NCBI RefSeq assembly: GCF_034676705.1
Contig: NZ_JAUCBS010000013.1
Location: 818,501-882,500, forward strand
Direction of reading: 5' to 3'
Length of the DNA stretch: 64,000 nucleotides
Source of the DNA: Gemmobacter sp.
GTDB taxonomy: Bacteria > Pseudomonadota > Alphaproteobacteria > Rhodobacterales > Rhodobacteraceae
Of the stretch, positions 43,201 to 51,060 are shown one piece after another. Each line of letters opens with the position of its first letter. Positions within the stretch are counted from its first letter, which is position 1. The notes under the pieces were generated by a model that was not told the origin of the DNA, did no database searches, and saw only the letters and a list, made by a program, of their open reading frames with translations. The translations under genes were made by a program, and so were the position numbers.

Positions 43201-43422
43201 GCCGGCGTGATCGACGTGGCCGGCGAAAAGGCCCGGCTGGAAAAGGCTGCCGCCAAGCTGGAGAAAGAGGCCGGCGGCCTGCGCAGCCGGCTGTCGAACC
43301 CCAAGTTCGTCGAAAGCGCCGCGGAAGAAGTCGTGATCGAGGCGCGCGACAACCTCGCCCTGCGCGAGGAAGAACTGGGCCGCGTCCAGTCGGCGCTGGC
43401 CCGTCTGGCGGAAATGGGGTGA
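40291..43422 (+). CDS. valS: valyl-tRNA synthetase
   Basis: ValS (1043 aa) charges tRNA-Val. The class I signatures are present: PPPNVTGSLHMGHAF near residue 45 (HIGH-like HMGH) and KKMSKSLGNVVDP. The CP1 editing domain shows TTRPETMLGD. It is about 90 residues longer than the E. coli enzyme because of insertions around residues 330-415 (after RLMDMRARMRAD) and 515-600 (after WYGFDIMGGF), of the kind seen in alphaproteobacteria. The C-terminal coiled coil is present. AAGGA precedes the ATG at 40291. murD follows after four bases. Confidence 0.96.
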   Translation: MPMEKTFNPTEAEARISARWEEANAFAAGVNAKPGAESFSIVIPPPNVTGSLHMGHAFNNTLQDILTRWHRMQGHDTLWQPGTDHAGIATQMVVERELAKTNQRRTDFSREEFTALVWEQKRKSRGNIIGQLKRLGASCDWSREAFTMSGAPGAPAGEEGNFHDAVIKVFVDMYRKGLIYRGKRLVNWDPHFETAISDLEVENLEVDGHMWHFKYPLAGGATYEYVEKDAEGNVTLRENRDYISIATTRPETMLGDGAVAVHPDDDRYRSIVGLLCEIPVGPKEHRRLVPIITDDYPDMTFGSGAVKITGAHDFNDYGVAKRGGIPCYRLMDMRARMRADGLPYEDAAATAQAVARGEQTLTETETDLLNLVPDHLRGLDRYEARARVVEEILAEGLAVMTRADDARLGKTALKPGAEGADALVPLIEAKKIMQPFGDRSKVVIEPMLTDQWFVDAEKIVGPALEAVRSGQVTIMPESGEKTYYHWLENIEPWCISRQLWWGHQIPVWYGFDIMGGFADDQGDNALDEVEIFRLLNEGGFNSAEPVYHCGANFDAVVDSFRDALAPLPMPLNHARVVQVATRAEALEVLTAALADYNLTQDPTHLVYPVWRDADVLDTWFSSGLWPIGTLGWPEPTDEMRRYFPTSVLVTGADILFFWVARMMMMQLAVVDQVPFHTVYLHGLVRDAKGKKMSKSLGNVVDPLDIIDEFGADALRFTNAAMASLGGVLKLDMQRITGYRNFGTKLWNATRFAEMNGVWDGHSTGPVPRAQATVNRWIIGETARVRAEVDEALAAYRFNDAADALYKFVWGKVCDWYVEFAKPLLADEATAAETRATMAWVLDQSMILLHPIMPFITEELWAITGSRANLLVHQDWPAYGPDLVDPEAEREMRWVIALIEDVRSARAQMGVPVGLHLPVILTALDDRGRAAWARNETLIKRLARLADLTEGAAPKGSVTIPVEGGAFALPLAGVIDVAGEKARLEKAAAKLEKEAGGLRSRLSNPKFVESAAEEVVIEARDNLALREEELGRVQSALARLAEMG

Positions 43423-43426
43423 TCGC

Positions 43427-44830
43427 ATGATCCCGGTGCAGGGTTTTGCCGGCCAGCGCGTCGGCGTTCTGGGCCTTGGCCGCTCGGGCCTGGCCACCGC
43501 GCGGGCGCTGGCGGCCGGGGGGGCAATCCCGGTGGTCTGGGACGACAGTCCCGAAGGCCGCGCCAAAGCCGAGGCCGAGGGGTTCGCGCCCGAGGATCTG
43601 CGCCGGGACAACGTGCTGACGGGGCTGGCCTGCGTCGTCACCTCGCCCGGGATCCCGCATCTTTATCCTGCCCCGCACCCGGTCCTGCTGCGCGCGATGC
43701 AGCTGGGCGTGCCGGTGGACAATGACATCGGCCTGTTCTTCCGGTCGCTGGGCCAGCAGGACTGGGCCAGTTACGACACCGCCCCGCGCGTGGTGGCGAT
43801 CACCGGGTCGAACGGCAAATCCACCACTACGGCGCTGATCGCCCATATCCTGGCGGAAACCGGGCGCCAGGTGCAGATGGCCGGCAATATCGGCCGCGGC
43901 GTGCTGGATATTGATCCGCCGGGCGATGGCGGCATCGTGGTGCTGGAACTGTCCAGCTACCAGACCGACCTTGCCCGCGCGCTGACCCCCGATGTGGCGG
44001 TGTTCACCAACCTGTCACCCGATCATCTGGACCGCCACCATGGCATGGGCGGCTATTTCGCCGCCAAGCGCCGGCTGTTCGCCGAAGGCGGCCCCGACCG
44101 CGCCATCGTCGGTGTTGATGAAACCGAAGGCTGGTTCCTGGCCGACCAGCTGGCCATGGGCCCGCAGGACGACCGGGTGATCCGCGTGTCGTCGGGGCAA
44201 AAGCTGGAAACCTTCGGCTGGTCGGTCTTTGCCCGCAAGGGTTTCCTGTCGGAATGGCGCAAGGGCCGCCAGATCGCCTCGGCCGATCTGCGCGATATCC
44301 AGGGCCTGCCCGGCGCCCACAACCACCAGAACGCCGCCGCCGCATGGGCCGCCACCCGCGCCCTTGGCCTTGGCCCGCGCGATATCGAATCCGCCCTGCA
44401 CAGCTTTGCCGGCCTGCCGCACCGCAGCCAGCTGATCCGCACCCTCAACGGCGTGCGCTTCGTCAACGATTCCAAGGCGACCAATGTCGACAGCGCGGCC
44501 CAGGCCCTGCGCGCCTTTCCCCGCATCCGCTGGATCGCCGGCGGCATGGGCAAGGACGGCGGCATCGCCAGCCTGCAAGGCGACATGGGCCATGTGCTGA
44601 AAGCCTATCTCATCGGCCATTCCGCCCGCGATTTCGCGCTGCAAATCCCCAATACCCCGCAGGACATCTGCGAAACCATGGACCGCGCCGTCGCCCGCGC
44701 CGCCGCCGAGGCGGAACCGGGCGATGTCGTCCTGCTGGCCCCTGCGGCTGCCAGCTTTGACCAATACCCCAACTTCGAAAAACGCGGCGACCATTTCGCC
44801 GCCCTGGTGGCCGCCCTGCCCGAGGGCTGA
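43427..44830 (+). CDS. murD: UDP-N-acetylmuramoylalanine-D-glutamate ligase
   Basis: MurD (467 aa) adds D-glutamate to the peptidoglycan precursor in the cytoplasm. It has the N-terminal uridine-binding domain (GVLGLGRSGLATARAL), the ATP loop ITGSNGKSTTTAL, the metal-binding LELSSYQTD, NLSPDHLDRHHGM, LPGAHNHQNAAAA and the C-terminal VNDSKATN. It is four bases after valS. That isolated position, outside the usual dcw cluster, is notable. Confidence 0.95.
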   Translation: MIPVQGFAGQRVGVLGLGRSGLATARALAAGGAIPVVWDDSPEGRAKAEAEGFAPEDLRRDNVLTGLACVVTSPGIPHLYPAPHPVLLRAMQLGVPVDNDIGLFFRSLGQQDWASYDTAPRVVAITGSNGKSTTTALIAHILAETGRQVQMAGNIGRGVLDIDPPGDGGIVVLELSSYQTDLARALTPDVAVFTNLSPDHLDRHHGMGGYFAAKRRLFAEGGPDRAIVGVDETEGWFLADQLAMGPQDDRVIRVSSGQKLETFGWSVFARKGFLSEWRKGRQIASADLRDIQGLPGAHNHQNAAAAWAATRALGLGPRDIESALHSFAGLPHRSQLIRTLNGVRFVNDSKATNVDSAAQALRAFPRIRWIAGGMGKDGGIASLQGDMGHVLKAYLIGHSARDFALQIPNTPQDICETMDRAVARAAAEAEPGDVVLLAPAAASFDQYPNFEKRGDHFAALVAALPEG

Positions 44831-44833
44831 TGC

Positions 44834-44888
44834 CATCTTTGCCTTTTGAAAAATACCCCACGGGGGTCCGGGGGTGTGAAACCCCCGG
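44834..44888. repeat. dispersed intergenic element, copy 7
   Basis: Directly after the murD stop: CATCTTTGCCTTTTGAAAAA then TACCCCACGGGGGT and the hairpin CCGGGGGT/ACCCCCGG with loop GTGAA (44868-44888). It is nearly the same as copy 5, including the loop. It lies between the convergent murD and polyprenyl synthase genes. Confidence 0.75.
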
Positions 44889-44909
44889 CGGCTGGTACCG
44901 GGCCCGCCG

Positions 44910-45908
44910 TCAGACCAGTCGCGCCACCACATAGGCCGCCAGATCCGACAGCATCCCGCGCAACGGATGCTCCGGCAGCACCTCCAGCGCCGCCCGCGCC
45001 CGCGCGGCCCAGTCGTTGGCGGCCTCGCGCGTGGCCTCCAGCGTGCCATGCCGGGTCATCAGCGCCAGCGCCTGCTCCAGATCGCCGTCGCGCTGGTCGC
45101 GCTTTTCGATCACCCGTTTCCAGAAGGCGCGTTCGTCGTCATCGGCCTGCGCAATCGCCAGGATGACCGGCAGGGTCAGCTTGCCTTCGCGGAAATCGTC
45201 GCCGGTGTTCTTGCCGATGGCGCTGGTCCCGCCATAGTCCAGCAGGTCATCCGCCATCTGAAAGGCGATCCCCAGCGCATCGCCATAGGCGCGCAGCGCC
45301 TCCACCTGCGCGGGCGCGCCGCCGGCCACCATGCCGCCCACCTCGGTCGCCGCCGAAAACAGCGCCGCCGTCTTGCCCCGGATCACCTGCAGATAGGTGT
45401 CCGCCGTGGTTGCCATGTTCTGCGCTGCGGTCAGTTGCAGCACCTCGCCTTCGGCAATCACCGCCGAGGCATTGGCCAACACCGCCATGATCGCCAGCGA
45501 GTCGCATTCCGTCATCAGCTGAAAGCTGCGGGCGAACAGATAATCGCCCACCAGAACCGAGGATTTGTTGTCCCACAGCAGGTTGGCCGTGGGCCGGCCG
45601 CGGCGTTTCTCGCTTTCATCGACCACATCGTCGTGCAGCAGCGTCGCGGTATGGATGAATTCCACCGTCGCCGCCAGTTTCACCGCCTTGTCGCCCTGGC
45701 CCCCCAGCATGCGGGCCGCGGCCAGCGTCAGCATGGGGCGCAGGCGCTTGCCTCCGGCCTCGACCAGATGGGCCGTCACTTCAGGAATGCGCGGGGCGTG
45801 TTCGCTGGCCATGCGGTCGCGGATCAGCGCATTGACGGCGGCCATGTCATCGGCCAGCGCAGCGGCCAGCCGGTCATGCGGTTTTGTTGCGTCGCTGTCC
45901 AAGGCCAT
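44910..45908 (-). CDS. polyprenyl diphosphate synthase (octa/decaprenyl type)
   Basis: This 332-aa trans-prenyltransferase makes the long isoprenoid side chain of ubiquinone. It has GGKRLRPMLTLAA, the first aspartate-rich motif LLHDDVVDES and the second DDLLDYGG, with GKNTGDDFREGKLTLP between them and the C-terminus. The residues before the first motif (FIHTATLL) fit long-chain products. Chain length (C40 or C50) cannot be read off. The ATG at 45908 is preceded by GAGGGG. It is divergent from the DUF2007 gene. Confidence 0.94.
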   Translation of the reverse strand: MALDSDATKPHDRLAAALADDMAAVNALIRDRMASEHAPRIPEVTAHLVEAGGKRLRPMLTLAAARMLGGQGDKAVKLAATVEFIHTATLLHDDVVDESEKRRGRPTANLLWDNKSSVLVGDYLFARSFQLMTECDSLAIMAVLANASAVIAEGEVLQLTAAQNMATTADTYLQVIRGKTAALFSAATEVGGMVAGGAPAQVEALRAYGDALGIAFQMADDLLDYGGTSAIGKNTGDDFREGKLTLPVILAIAQADDDERAFWKRVIEKRDQRDGDLEQALALMTRHGTLEATREAANDWAARARAALEVLPEHPLRGMLSDLAAYVVARLV

Positions 45909-45960
45909 GTCCCCTCGCCCCGTCTCGACAAGCCCCCCGCCTGTCGCTAACCCTTTTCCC

Positions 45961-46176
45961 ATGAGGGAAATCCTGCGCAGCACCGACCCGACCCGGATCG
46001 CCTTTGCCGAGGCGCTGCTCTCGGGCGAGGGTATAACGGCCTTCGTTCTCGACGTCCACACGAGCATTCTGGAAGGATCCATCGGAATTCTGCCGCGTCG
46101 CCTGATGGTTGCAGACCGCGATGCCTTTGTGGCGCGCGTGGTGCTGGCCGACAACGGGCTGGACCCCAGCCCATGA
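45961..46176 (+). CDS. DUF2007 family small protein
   Basis: This 71-aa protein resembles the DUF2007 putative signal-transducing family. The core LRSTDPTRIAFAEALLSGEG, followed by TSILEGSIGILPRRLMVADRD, matches the ferredoxin-like family pattern. The family has no established biochemical role. Its stop overlaps the methyltransferase start (ATGA), so the two are co-translated. Confidence 0.8.
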   Translation: MREILRSTDPTRIAFAEALLSGEGITAFVLDVHTSILEGSIGILPRRLMVADRDAFVARVVLADNGLDPSP

Positions 46177-46931
46177 GCTTTGCGCCCCAGGATCAGACCC
46201 AGGATCTGTTCCTGGGCGGGCGGCTGCGCCTGTCGCAGCCGCGCCATGGCTACCGGGCGGCGACTGACCCGGTGCTGCTGGCCGCCGCCTGTCCGGCGCG
46301 GGCGGGGGAAACCGTGCTGGAACTGGGCTGCGGGGTGGGGGTGGCCTCGTTCTGTCTGGGCGCGCGGGTGACCGGCGTTCGCCTGCACGGGCTGGAGGTG
46401 CAGCCCGATTACGCCGAACTGGCCCGCCATAACGCCATGGTCACCGGCATCAGCCTGGAGGTGCATGACGGCGACCTGCGCCGCATGCCGCCCGGCCTGC
46501 GCGGATCCTTCGATCATGTCATTGCGAATCCACCGTATTTCGCGCCGCAGGATGGCACCGCCGCACGCGATTCCGGGCGCGAGACCGCGCAGCGCGAAGA
46601 TACGCCGCTGGCCGACTGGCTGCTGGCCGCGCGCAAGCGGTTGCACCCGGGCGGGTGGCTGACGCTGATTCATCTGGCCGACCGGCTGCCCGACATCCTG
46701 CGCGGGATGGAGGGGTTCGGGTCCATCGCCGTGCTGCCGCTGGCGCCGCGGCCGGGGCGGGCGGCGAACCGGGTGGTCCTGCGGGCGCGCAAGGGCGCGC
46801 GCGGCCCGTTCCGCCTGCTGGCGCCGCTGATCCTGCACGATGGCCCGGCCCATGACGGCGACCGCGAGAATTACGCCCCCGAGGCGCGCGCCATTTTGCG
46901 CGACGGGGCGGCATTGGCGGCTTTCGGCTGA
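46173..46931 (+). CDS. TrmN6-like tRNA1(Val) adenine-N6 methyltransferase
   Basis: This 252-aa Rossmann-fold methyltransferase has the SAM loop LELGCGVGVASFCLG (about residues 50-64), acidic VQPD after the second strand, and the catalytic IANPPYF typical of amino-group (N6-adenine) methylation. The closest named family is TrmN6 (YfiC), which modifies A37 of tRNA1(Val). The early FLGGRLRLSQPRHGYRAATD segment matches that family. It is coupled to the DUF2007 gene. Confidence 0.85.
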   Translation: MSFAPQDQTQDLFLGGRLRLSQPRHGYRAATDPVLLAAACPARAGETVLELGCGVGVASFCLGARVTGVRLHGLEVQPDYAELARHNAMVTGISLEVHDGDLRRMPPGLRGSFDHVIANPPYFAPQDGTAARDSGRETAQREDTPLADWLLAARKRLHPGGWLTLIHLADRLPDILRGMEGFGSIAVLPLAPRPGRAANRVVLRARKGARGPFRLLAPLILHDGPAHDGDRENYAPEARAILRDGAALAAFG

Positions 46932-46999
46932 ATTGTTTCCATTTGACGGCCCCGTGACACCAAGTTCAGGTGACACGACTCGGGATCTGTGCTGCACTC

Positions 47000-47015
47000 G
47001 TTACACGGATGTAAC
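47000..47015. promoter_or_regulatory. palindrome in the YdcH-like leader
   Basis: GTTACA-CGGA-TGTAAC is a perfect inverted repeat 17 bases before the start of the small downstream gene. It may be an operator or form a small RNA hairpin that holds the ribosome site (GGAGAGGAG) just beyond it. Confidence 0.4.
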
Positions 47016-47031
47016 CGGAGAGGAGACCGAA

Positions 47032-47199
47032 ATGACCATCGCTTCGCATCTGCTGGAACTGCGCCGTAAGCACGAAACTCTCTCGACCCTGGTAGAACAG
47101 GAACAGCGCAGTCCCGGGGCAGATGCCATCCGCATTGCCGAACTGAAAAAACAGAAGATGCGCCTGAAAGAGGAAATCGCCCGCCTGAACCCCAACTGA
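47032..47199 (+). CDS. YdcH family (DUF465) small coiled-coil protein
   Basis: This 55-aa protein fits the DUF465 family: TIASHLLELRRKHETLSTLV followed by the basic IAELKKQKMRLKEEIARLN, which is a short two-helix coiled coil. Function of the family is unknown. GGAGAGGAG before the ATG is a very strong ribosome site, so it is probably abundant. It sits alone, 100 bases after the methyltransferase. Confidence 0.85.
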   Translation: MTIASHLLELRRKHETLSTLVEQEQRSPGADAIRIAELKKQKMRLKEEIARLNPN

Positions 47200-47292
47200 T
47201 CCGCTTGCCCCGCCTTGCGGCCCACGGCATCAGTCGTGGCGTATAGCGGCGGGGGGCAAAGATGCGCGGCACCGGAACATTGGGGCAGGGGG

Positions 47293-47949
47293 ATGCCCTT
47301 GCCTGAGCTTTCGGTGCCGTTTTCCGCATTCCTGACCGTCTGGGCCTTTCTGGCGATGAACATTGCCACGCCGGGGCCCAATGTCCTCAACACCATCGCG
47401 CTTGCCATCGGATCGGGTCGTCGGGCCGGGTTCGGTTCTGCCTTGGGCGTGGGCCTGGGAATCGGCCTGTGGTGCCTGGGGATGAGCCTGGGCATGGCCG
47501 CCCTGATGCAGCGGGTGCCGGGTCTGCGCGTGGCGATGACGCTGCTGGCCTGCGGGCTGCTGGTCTGGTTCGCCTGGCGCTATCTGCGCGCCGCCCGCGC
47601 CGGCTGGTGCAACCGTGGCCGGGCCGAGGTGCAGGGCCGCGCCGGCGCCGGCCCGCGAACCGCCTTTCTGCGCTCGCTGTCCGTCAACGCCTCGAACCCC
47701 AAGGCGCTGACCACCTGGATCGCCGTCATGGCGATGTTTCCGGTGGCCGGGGCAGGGGGCTGGGACATTGCGCTGCTGTGCGCCGGGGCCTGCCTGCTGT
47801 CGTTTTCCATCCACATGGCCTATGCGCTGGCGTTTTCCACCCCGGCGGCAACCCGGGTCTGGCTGCGCATGGCGCCGGTGGTGAATGCGGCCGTTGCGAC
47901 CTTCTTTCTGGGCTTCGCCGTGCGCCTTGCCCTTGGGCTTCGCGGCTGA
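47293..47949 (+). CDS. LysE/RhtB family translocator
   Basis: This 218-aa inner-membrane protein has six hydrophobic segments and the family motif near the first helix, NIATPGPNVLNTIALAIGSG followed by RRAGFGSALGVGLG. Such proteins export amino acids or their derivatives. The late SVNASNPKALTTWIAVMAMF is also conserved. The substrate is not predictable. The ATG at 47293 has AGGGGG before it. Confidence 0.88.
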   Translation: MPLPELSVPFSAFLTVWAFLAMNIATPGPNVLNTIALAIGSGRRAGFGSALGVGLGIGLWCLGMSLGMAALMQRVPGLRVAMTLLACGLLVWFAWRYLRAARAGWCNRGRAEVQGRAGAGPRTAFLRSLSVNASNPKALTTWIAVMAMFPVAGAGGWDIALLCAGACLLSFSIHMAYALAFSTPAATRVWLRMAPVVNAAVATFFLGFAVRLALGLRG

Positions 47950-48128
47950 TCTGCAAGCCCCTGCGCGGCAATGCCGCATCGGTTGCACAGAATCCGGCCC
48001 CCCGTGGCGGTTTGCCCGCTGGACGTGCCCCGCCATGCCCGCTAATAACCGCCCGAGAGGGGGGTGTCACGCGCGCCCCCGTCCATGCATATGGCCGGTC
48101 TCCCCGGCTGGCAAAGGGAGTTTGGAAC

Positions 48129-48713
48129 GTGTCCCACGCAGAAGATCACGCAGGCACTCGCAGGGATTTCCTGTATTACGCCACTGCCGGGGCCGGGGTC
48201 GTCGCCACCGGCGCGGCCGTCTGGCCGCTGGTCAACCAGATGAATCCGTCCGCCGATGTGCAGGCCCTGTCGTCGATCTTCGTCGATGTCTCGGGGATCG
48301 AGGTGGGCACCCAGCTGACGGTGAAATACCTGGGCAAGCCGGTGTTCATCCGCCGCCGCACCGCCGACGAAATCCAGGCGGCCCGCGACGTGCCGCTGGA
48401 CCAGCTGGTCGACCGTGACGCGCGCAACCCGAACCTGGGCGCCGGCACCCCCGCGACCGACGCGAACCGCGCGCTGGTGCCCCCGGGCGCCGAAGGTGAC
48501 GGGGCCGAGGAATGGCTGGTGATGTCGGGCGTCTGCACCCACCTGGGCTGCGTTCCGATCGGCGATGGTGCCGGTGACTTCGGCGGCTGGTTCTGCCCCT
48601 GCCACGGCTCGCACTACGACACTGCCGGGCGCATCCGCCGTGGCCCGGCGCCGGAAAACCTGCACATCCCGGTGGCCGAGTTCACCGACGCCACCACGAT
48701 CAAGCTGGGCTGA
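48129..48713 (+). CDS. petA: ubiquinol-cytochrome c reductase Rieske iron-sulfur subunit
   Basis: This 194-aa subunit carries the 2Fe-2S cluster of cytochrome bc1. The twin-arginine N terminus (TRRDFLYYATAGAG) with a single TM segment directs Tat export. The cluster loops are CTHLGC and CPCHGSHYD. The GTG start is supported by GGGAG eight bases before it; no ATG is available near. It is the first gene of the petABC (fbcFBC) operon, and complex III completes the ETF-to-quinone route encoded elsewhere in the window. Confidence 0.96.
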   Translation: MSHAEDHAGTRRDFLYYATAGAGVVATGAAVWPLVNQMNPSADVQALSSIFVDVSGIEVGTQLTVKYLGKPVFIRRRTADEIQAARDVPLDQLVDRDARNPNLGAGTPATDANRALVPPGAEGDGAEEWLVMSGVCTHLGCVPIGDGAGDFGGWFCPCHGSHYDTAGRIRRGPAPENLHIPVAEFTDATTIKLG

Positions 48714-48724
48714 GGAGCGACCCA

Positions 48725-50038
48725 ATGGCTGGAATTCCGCACGACCATTACGAGCCCAAGACCGGCATCGAGAAATGGCTGCACAAGCGCCTGCCCATCG
48801 TGGGTCTGGCCTATGACACGCTGATGATCCCCACCCCCAAGAATCTCAACTGGATGTGGATCTGGGGCATCATCCTGACCTTCTGCCTTGCGCTGCAGAT
48901 CATCACCGGCATCGTGCTGGTCATGCACTACACGCCGCATGTGACGCTGGCCTTCTCGTCGGTCGAACACATCATGCGCAACGTGAACGGCGGGCACATG
49001 ATCCGCTACCTGCACGCCAACGGCGCCTCGCTGTTCTTTGTCGCGGTCTACCTGCACATCTTCCGCGGTCTCTACTACGGGTCGTACAAGGCCCCGCGCG
49101 AGGTGACCTGGATCATCGGCATGCTGATCTATCTGGCGATGATGGCGACCGCCTTCATGGGCTATGTGCTGCCGTGGGGCCAGATGTCGTTCTGGGGCGC
49201 CACCGTGATCACCGGCCTGTTCGGCGCGATCCCGGGCATCGGGCCGAGCATTCAGGAATGGCTGCTGGGCGGACCGGCGGTGGACAATGCCACGCTGAAC
49301 CGCTTCTTCTCGCTGCACTATCTGCTGCCCTTCGTAATTGCGGCGCTGGTGGCGGTGCATATCTGGGCCTTCCACAACACCGGCAACAACAACCCGACCG
49401 GGGTCGAGGTGCGCCGCACCTCGAAGGCCGAGGCGGAAAAGGACACCATTCCGTTCTGGCCGTATTACGTGATCAAGGATCTGTTCGCGCTTGGCGTCGT
49501 GCTGATCGTGTTCTTCGCCATCGTCGGCTTCATGCCCAACTACCTGGGTCACCCCGACAACTACCTCGAGGCGAACCCGCTGGTCACCCCGGCGCATATC
49601 GTGCCCGAATGGTACTTCCTGCCGTTCTACGCCATCCTGCGCGCCTTTACCGGCGACGTCTGGGTGGTGCAGCTGGTGCAGTTCGTCACCTTCGGCATCG
49701 TCGACGCCAAGTTCTTTGGCGTGCTGGCCATGTTCGGCGCGATCGCGGTTCTGGCGCTGACGCCCTGGCTGGACACCTCGTCGGTGCGTTCGGGCCGCTA
49801 TCGCCCGATGTTCAAGTGGTGGTTCTGGCTGCTGGCGTTCGACTTCATGGTGCTGATGTGGGTGGGCGCGATGCCGGCCGAAGGGCTCTACACCTGGATC
49901 TCGCTGATCGCCTCGACCTACTGGTTCGCATATTTCCTCGTCATCCTGCCGCTGCTGGGGCTGATCGAAAAGCCGCTGCCGCAACCGGCGACGATCGAGG
50001 AAGATTTCAAATCGCACTACGGCCAGCCCGCAGAGTGA
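48725..50038 (+). CDS. petB: ubiquinol-cytochrome c reductase cytochrome b subunit
   Basis: Cytochrome b (437 aa) is the membrane core of complex III. It has the haem-binding histidine pairs in the second and fourth helices (HMIRYLHANGASLFF and the later LHYLLPFVIAALVAVHIWAFH), the PWGQMSFWGA quinol motif, and the PEWYF sequence of the Qo site. The eight-helix pattern and length are normal for Rhodobacter-type bc1. It lies 11 bases after petA. Confidence 0.97.
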   Translation: MAGIPHDHYEPKTGIEKWLHKRLPIVGLAYDTLMIPTPKNLNWMWIWGIILTFCLALQIITGIVLVMHYTPHVTLAFSSVEHIMRNVNGGHMIRYLHANGASLFFVAVYLHIFRGLYYGSYKAPREVTWIIGMLIYLAMMATAFMGYVLPWGQMSFWGATVITGLFGAIPGIGPSIQEWLLGGPAVDNATLNRFFSLHYLLPFVIAALVAVHIWAFHNTGNNNPTGVEVRRTSKAEAEKDTIPFWPYYVIKDLFALGVVLIVFFAIVGFMPNYLGHPDNYLEANPLVTPAHIVPEWYFLPFYAILRAFTGDVWVVQLVQFVTFGIVDAKFFGVLAMFGAIAVLALTPWLDTSSVRSGRYRPMFKWWFWLLAFDFMVLMWVGAMPAEGLYTWISLIASTYWFAYFLVILPLLGLIEKPLPQPATIEEDFKSHYGQPAE

Positions 50039-50055
50039 GAGAAGGGGCAAGCACA

Positions 50056-50844
50056 ATGATCCGTAAACTCACCCTTTCGGCGCTGGCAGCGTTCGCGCTG
50101 TCGTCGGGCGCCGCGCTGGCGGCCGGTGCGGCCGGCCATGTCGAAGACTTCGCCTTCAGCTTTGAAGGCCCCTTCGGCACCTATGACCAGATGCAGCTGC
50201 AACGCGGCCTCAAGGTCTATACCGAGGTCTGCTCGGCCTGCCACGGCATGAAGTTCGTGCCGATCCGCACGCTGGCCGATCCAGGCGGCCCCGAGCTGCC
50301 CGAAGATCAGGTCCGCGCCTATGCCAAGGCGCTGGCCCCGGTTGCGCTGCCCGATGGCGAAGAACGTCCGCGGGAATCGTCGGACCACTTCCCGCATTCG
50401 GGTTTGCCGAACGCGCCGGACCTGTCGCTGATGGCCAAGGCCCGTTCGGGCTTTCACGGCCCCTATGGCCTGGGCATCAACCAGATGGTCAACGGCATCG
50501 GCGGCCCGGAATACATCGCCTCTATCCTGACCGGCTATACCGGGAACGAGAAAGAGGAAGCCGGTGCGACCTTCTATGAAAACAAGGCCTTCCCCGGCGG
50601 CTGGATCGCGATGGCGCCCCCGCTGGCCGATGGTCAGGTCGAATTCGACGACGAACACAGCAACACCGCCCACCACATGGCCGAGGATGTGACCGCGTTC
50701 CTGATGTGGGCGGCCGAACCCAAGATGATGGCACGCAAGCAGGCCGGCTTTACCGCCGTGATCTTCCTGACCATCCTGTCCGTGCTGCTGTACCTGACCA
50801 ACAAGAAGCTGTGGTCGGGCATCAAGGGCCGCAAGCACGCCTGA
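50056..50844 (+). CDS. petC: ubiquinol-cytochrome c reductase cytochrome c1 subunit
   Basis: Cytochrome c1 (262 aa) has a Sec signal peptide (ending SSGAALAAG), the haem site CSACHGMKF near residue 60, and the axial methionine region GWIAMAPPLADG. A C-terminal anchor helix (GFTAVIFLTILSVLLYLTN) with basic residues follows. It transfers electrons to soluble cytochrome c. A strong terminator follows at 50870. Confidence 0.96.
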   Translation: MIRKLTLSALAAFALSSGAALAAGAAGHVEDFAFSFEGPFGTYDQMQLQRGLKVYTEVCSACHGMKFVPIRTLADPGGPELPEDQVRAYAKALAPVALPDGEERPRESSDHFPHSGLPNAPDLSLMAKARSGFHGPYGLGINQMVNGIGGPEYIASILTGYTGNEKEEAGATFYENKAFPGGWIAMAPPLADGQVEFDDEHSNTAHHMAEDVTAFLMWAAEPKMMARKQAGFTAVIFLTILSVLLYLTNKKLWSGIKGRKHA

Positions 50845-50869
50845 TCGCGCGGCATTCGCCCGTGAATTG

Positions 50870-50897
50870 AACCCCGCCCGCAAGGGCGGGGTTTCGT
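50870..50897 (+). terminator. terminator of the petABC operon
   Basis: A perfect 10-bp stem AACCCCGCCC/GGGCGGGGTT with loop GCAA, followed by TCGTCATTTT, begins 26 bases after the petC stop. Confidence 0.85.
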
Positions 50898-50934
50898 CAT
50901 TTTGGCCTTCCGCGACGTAAGGCGCGAAAAATCG

Positions 50935-50963
50935 TTGACGCACAGGGGCCTTGCAGGCTCATC
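50935..50963 (+). promoter_or_regulatory. possible sigma70-type promoter for liv operon
   Basis: TTGACG at 50935-50940 is a good -35 hexamer; 17 bases later lies CTCATC, a weak -10. The site is about 100 bases before livH and just after the petABC terminator. The -10 is poor, so the call is tentative. Confidence 0.35.
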
Positions 50964-51060
50964 ATGGGGCAATCGCATCACGGAGGACTGCACCGGCAAC
51001 CCGGGCAGGTGATGCGCGGACCGGACCCGCCAGAGGACCGGCCGCAATCGGGAGGATAAT

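Noticed and set aside
40258..43641. 1127-codon frame antisense to valS
   Set aside because: Shadow of the valS codon bias; no start signal or similarity.
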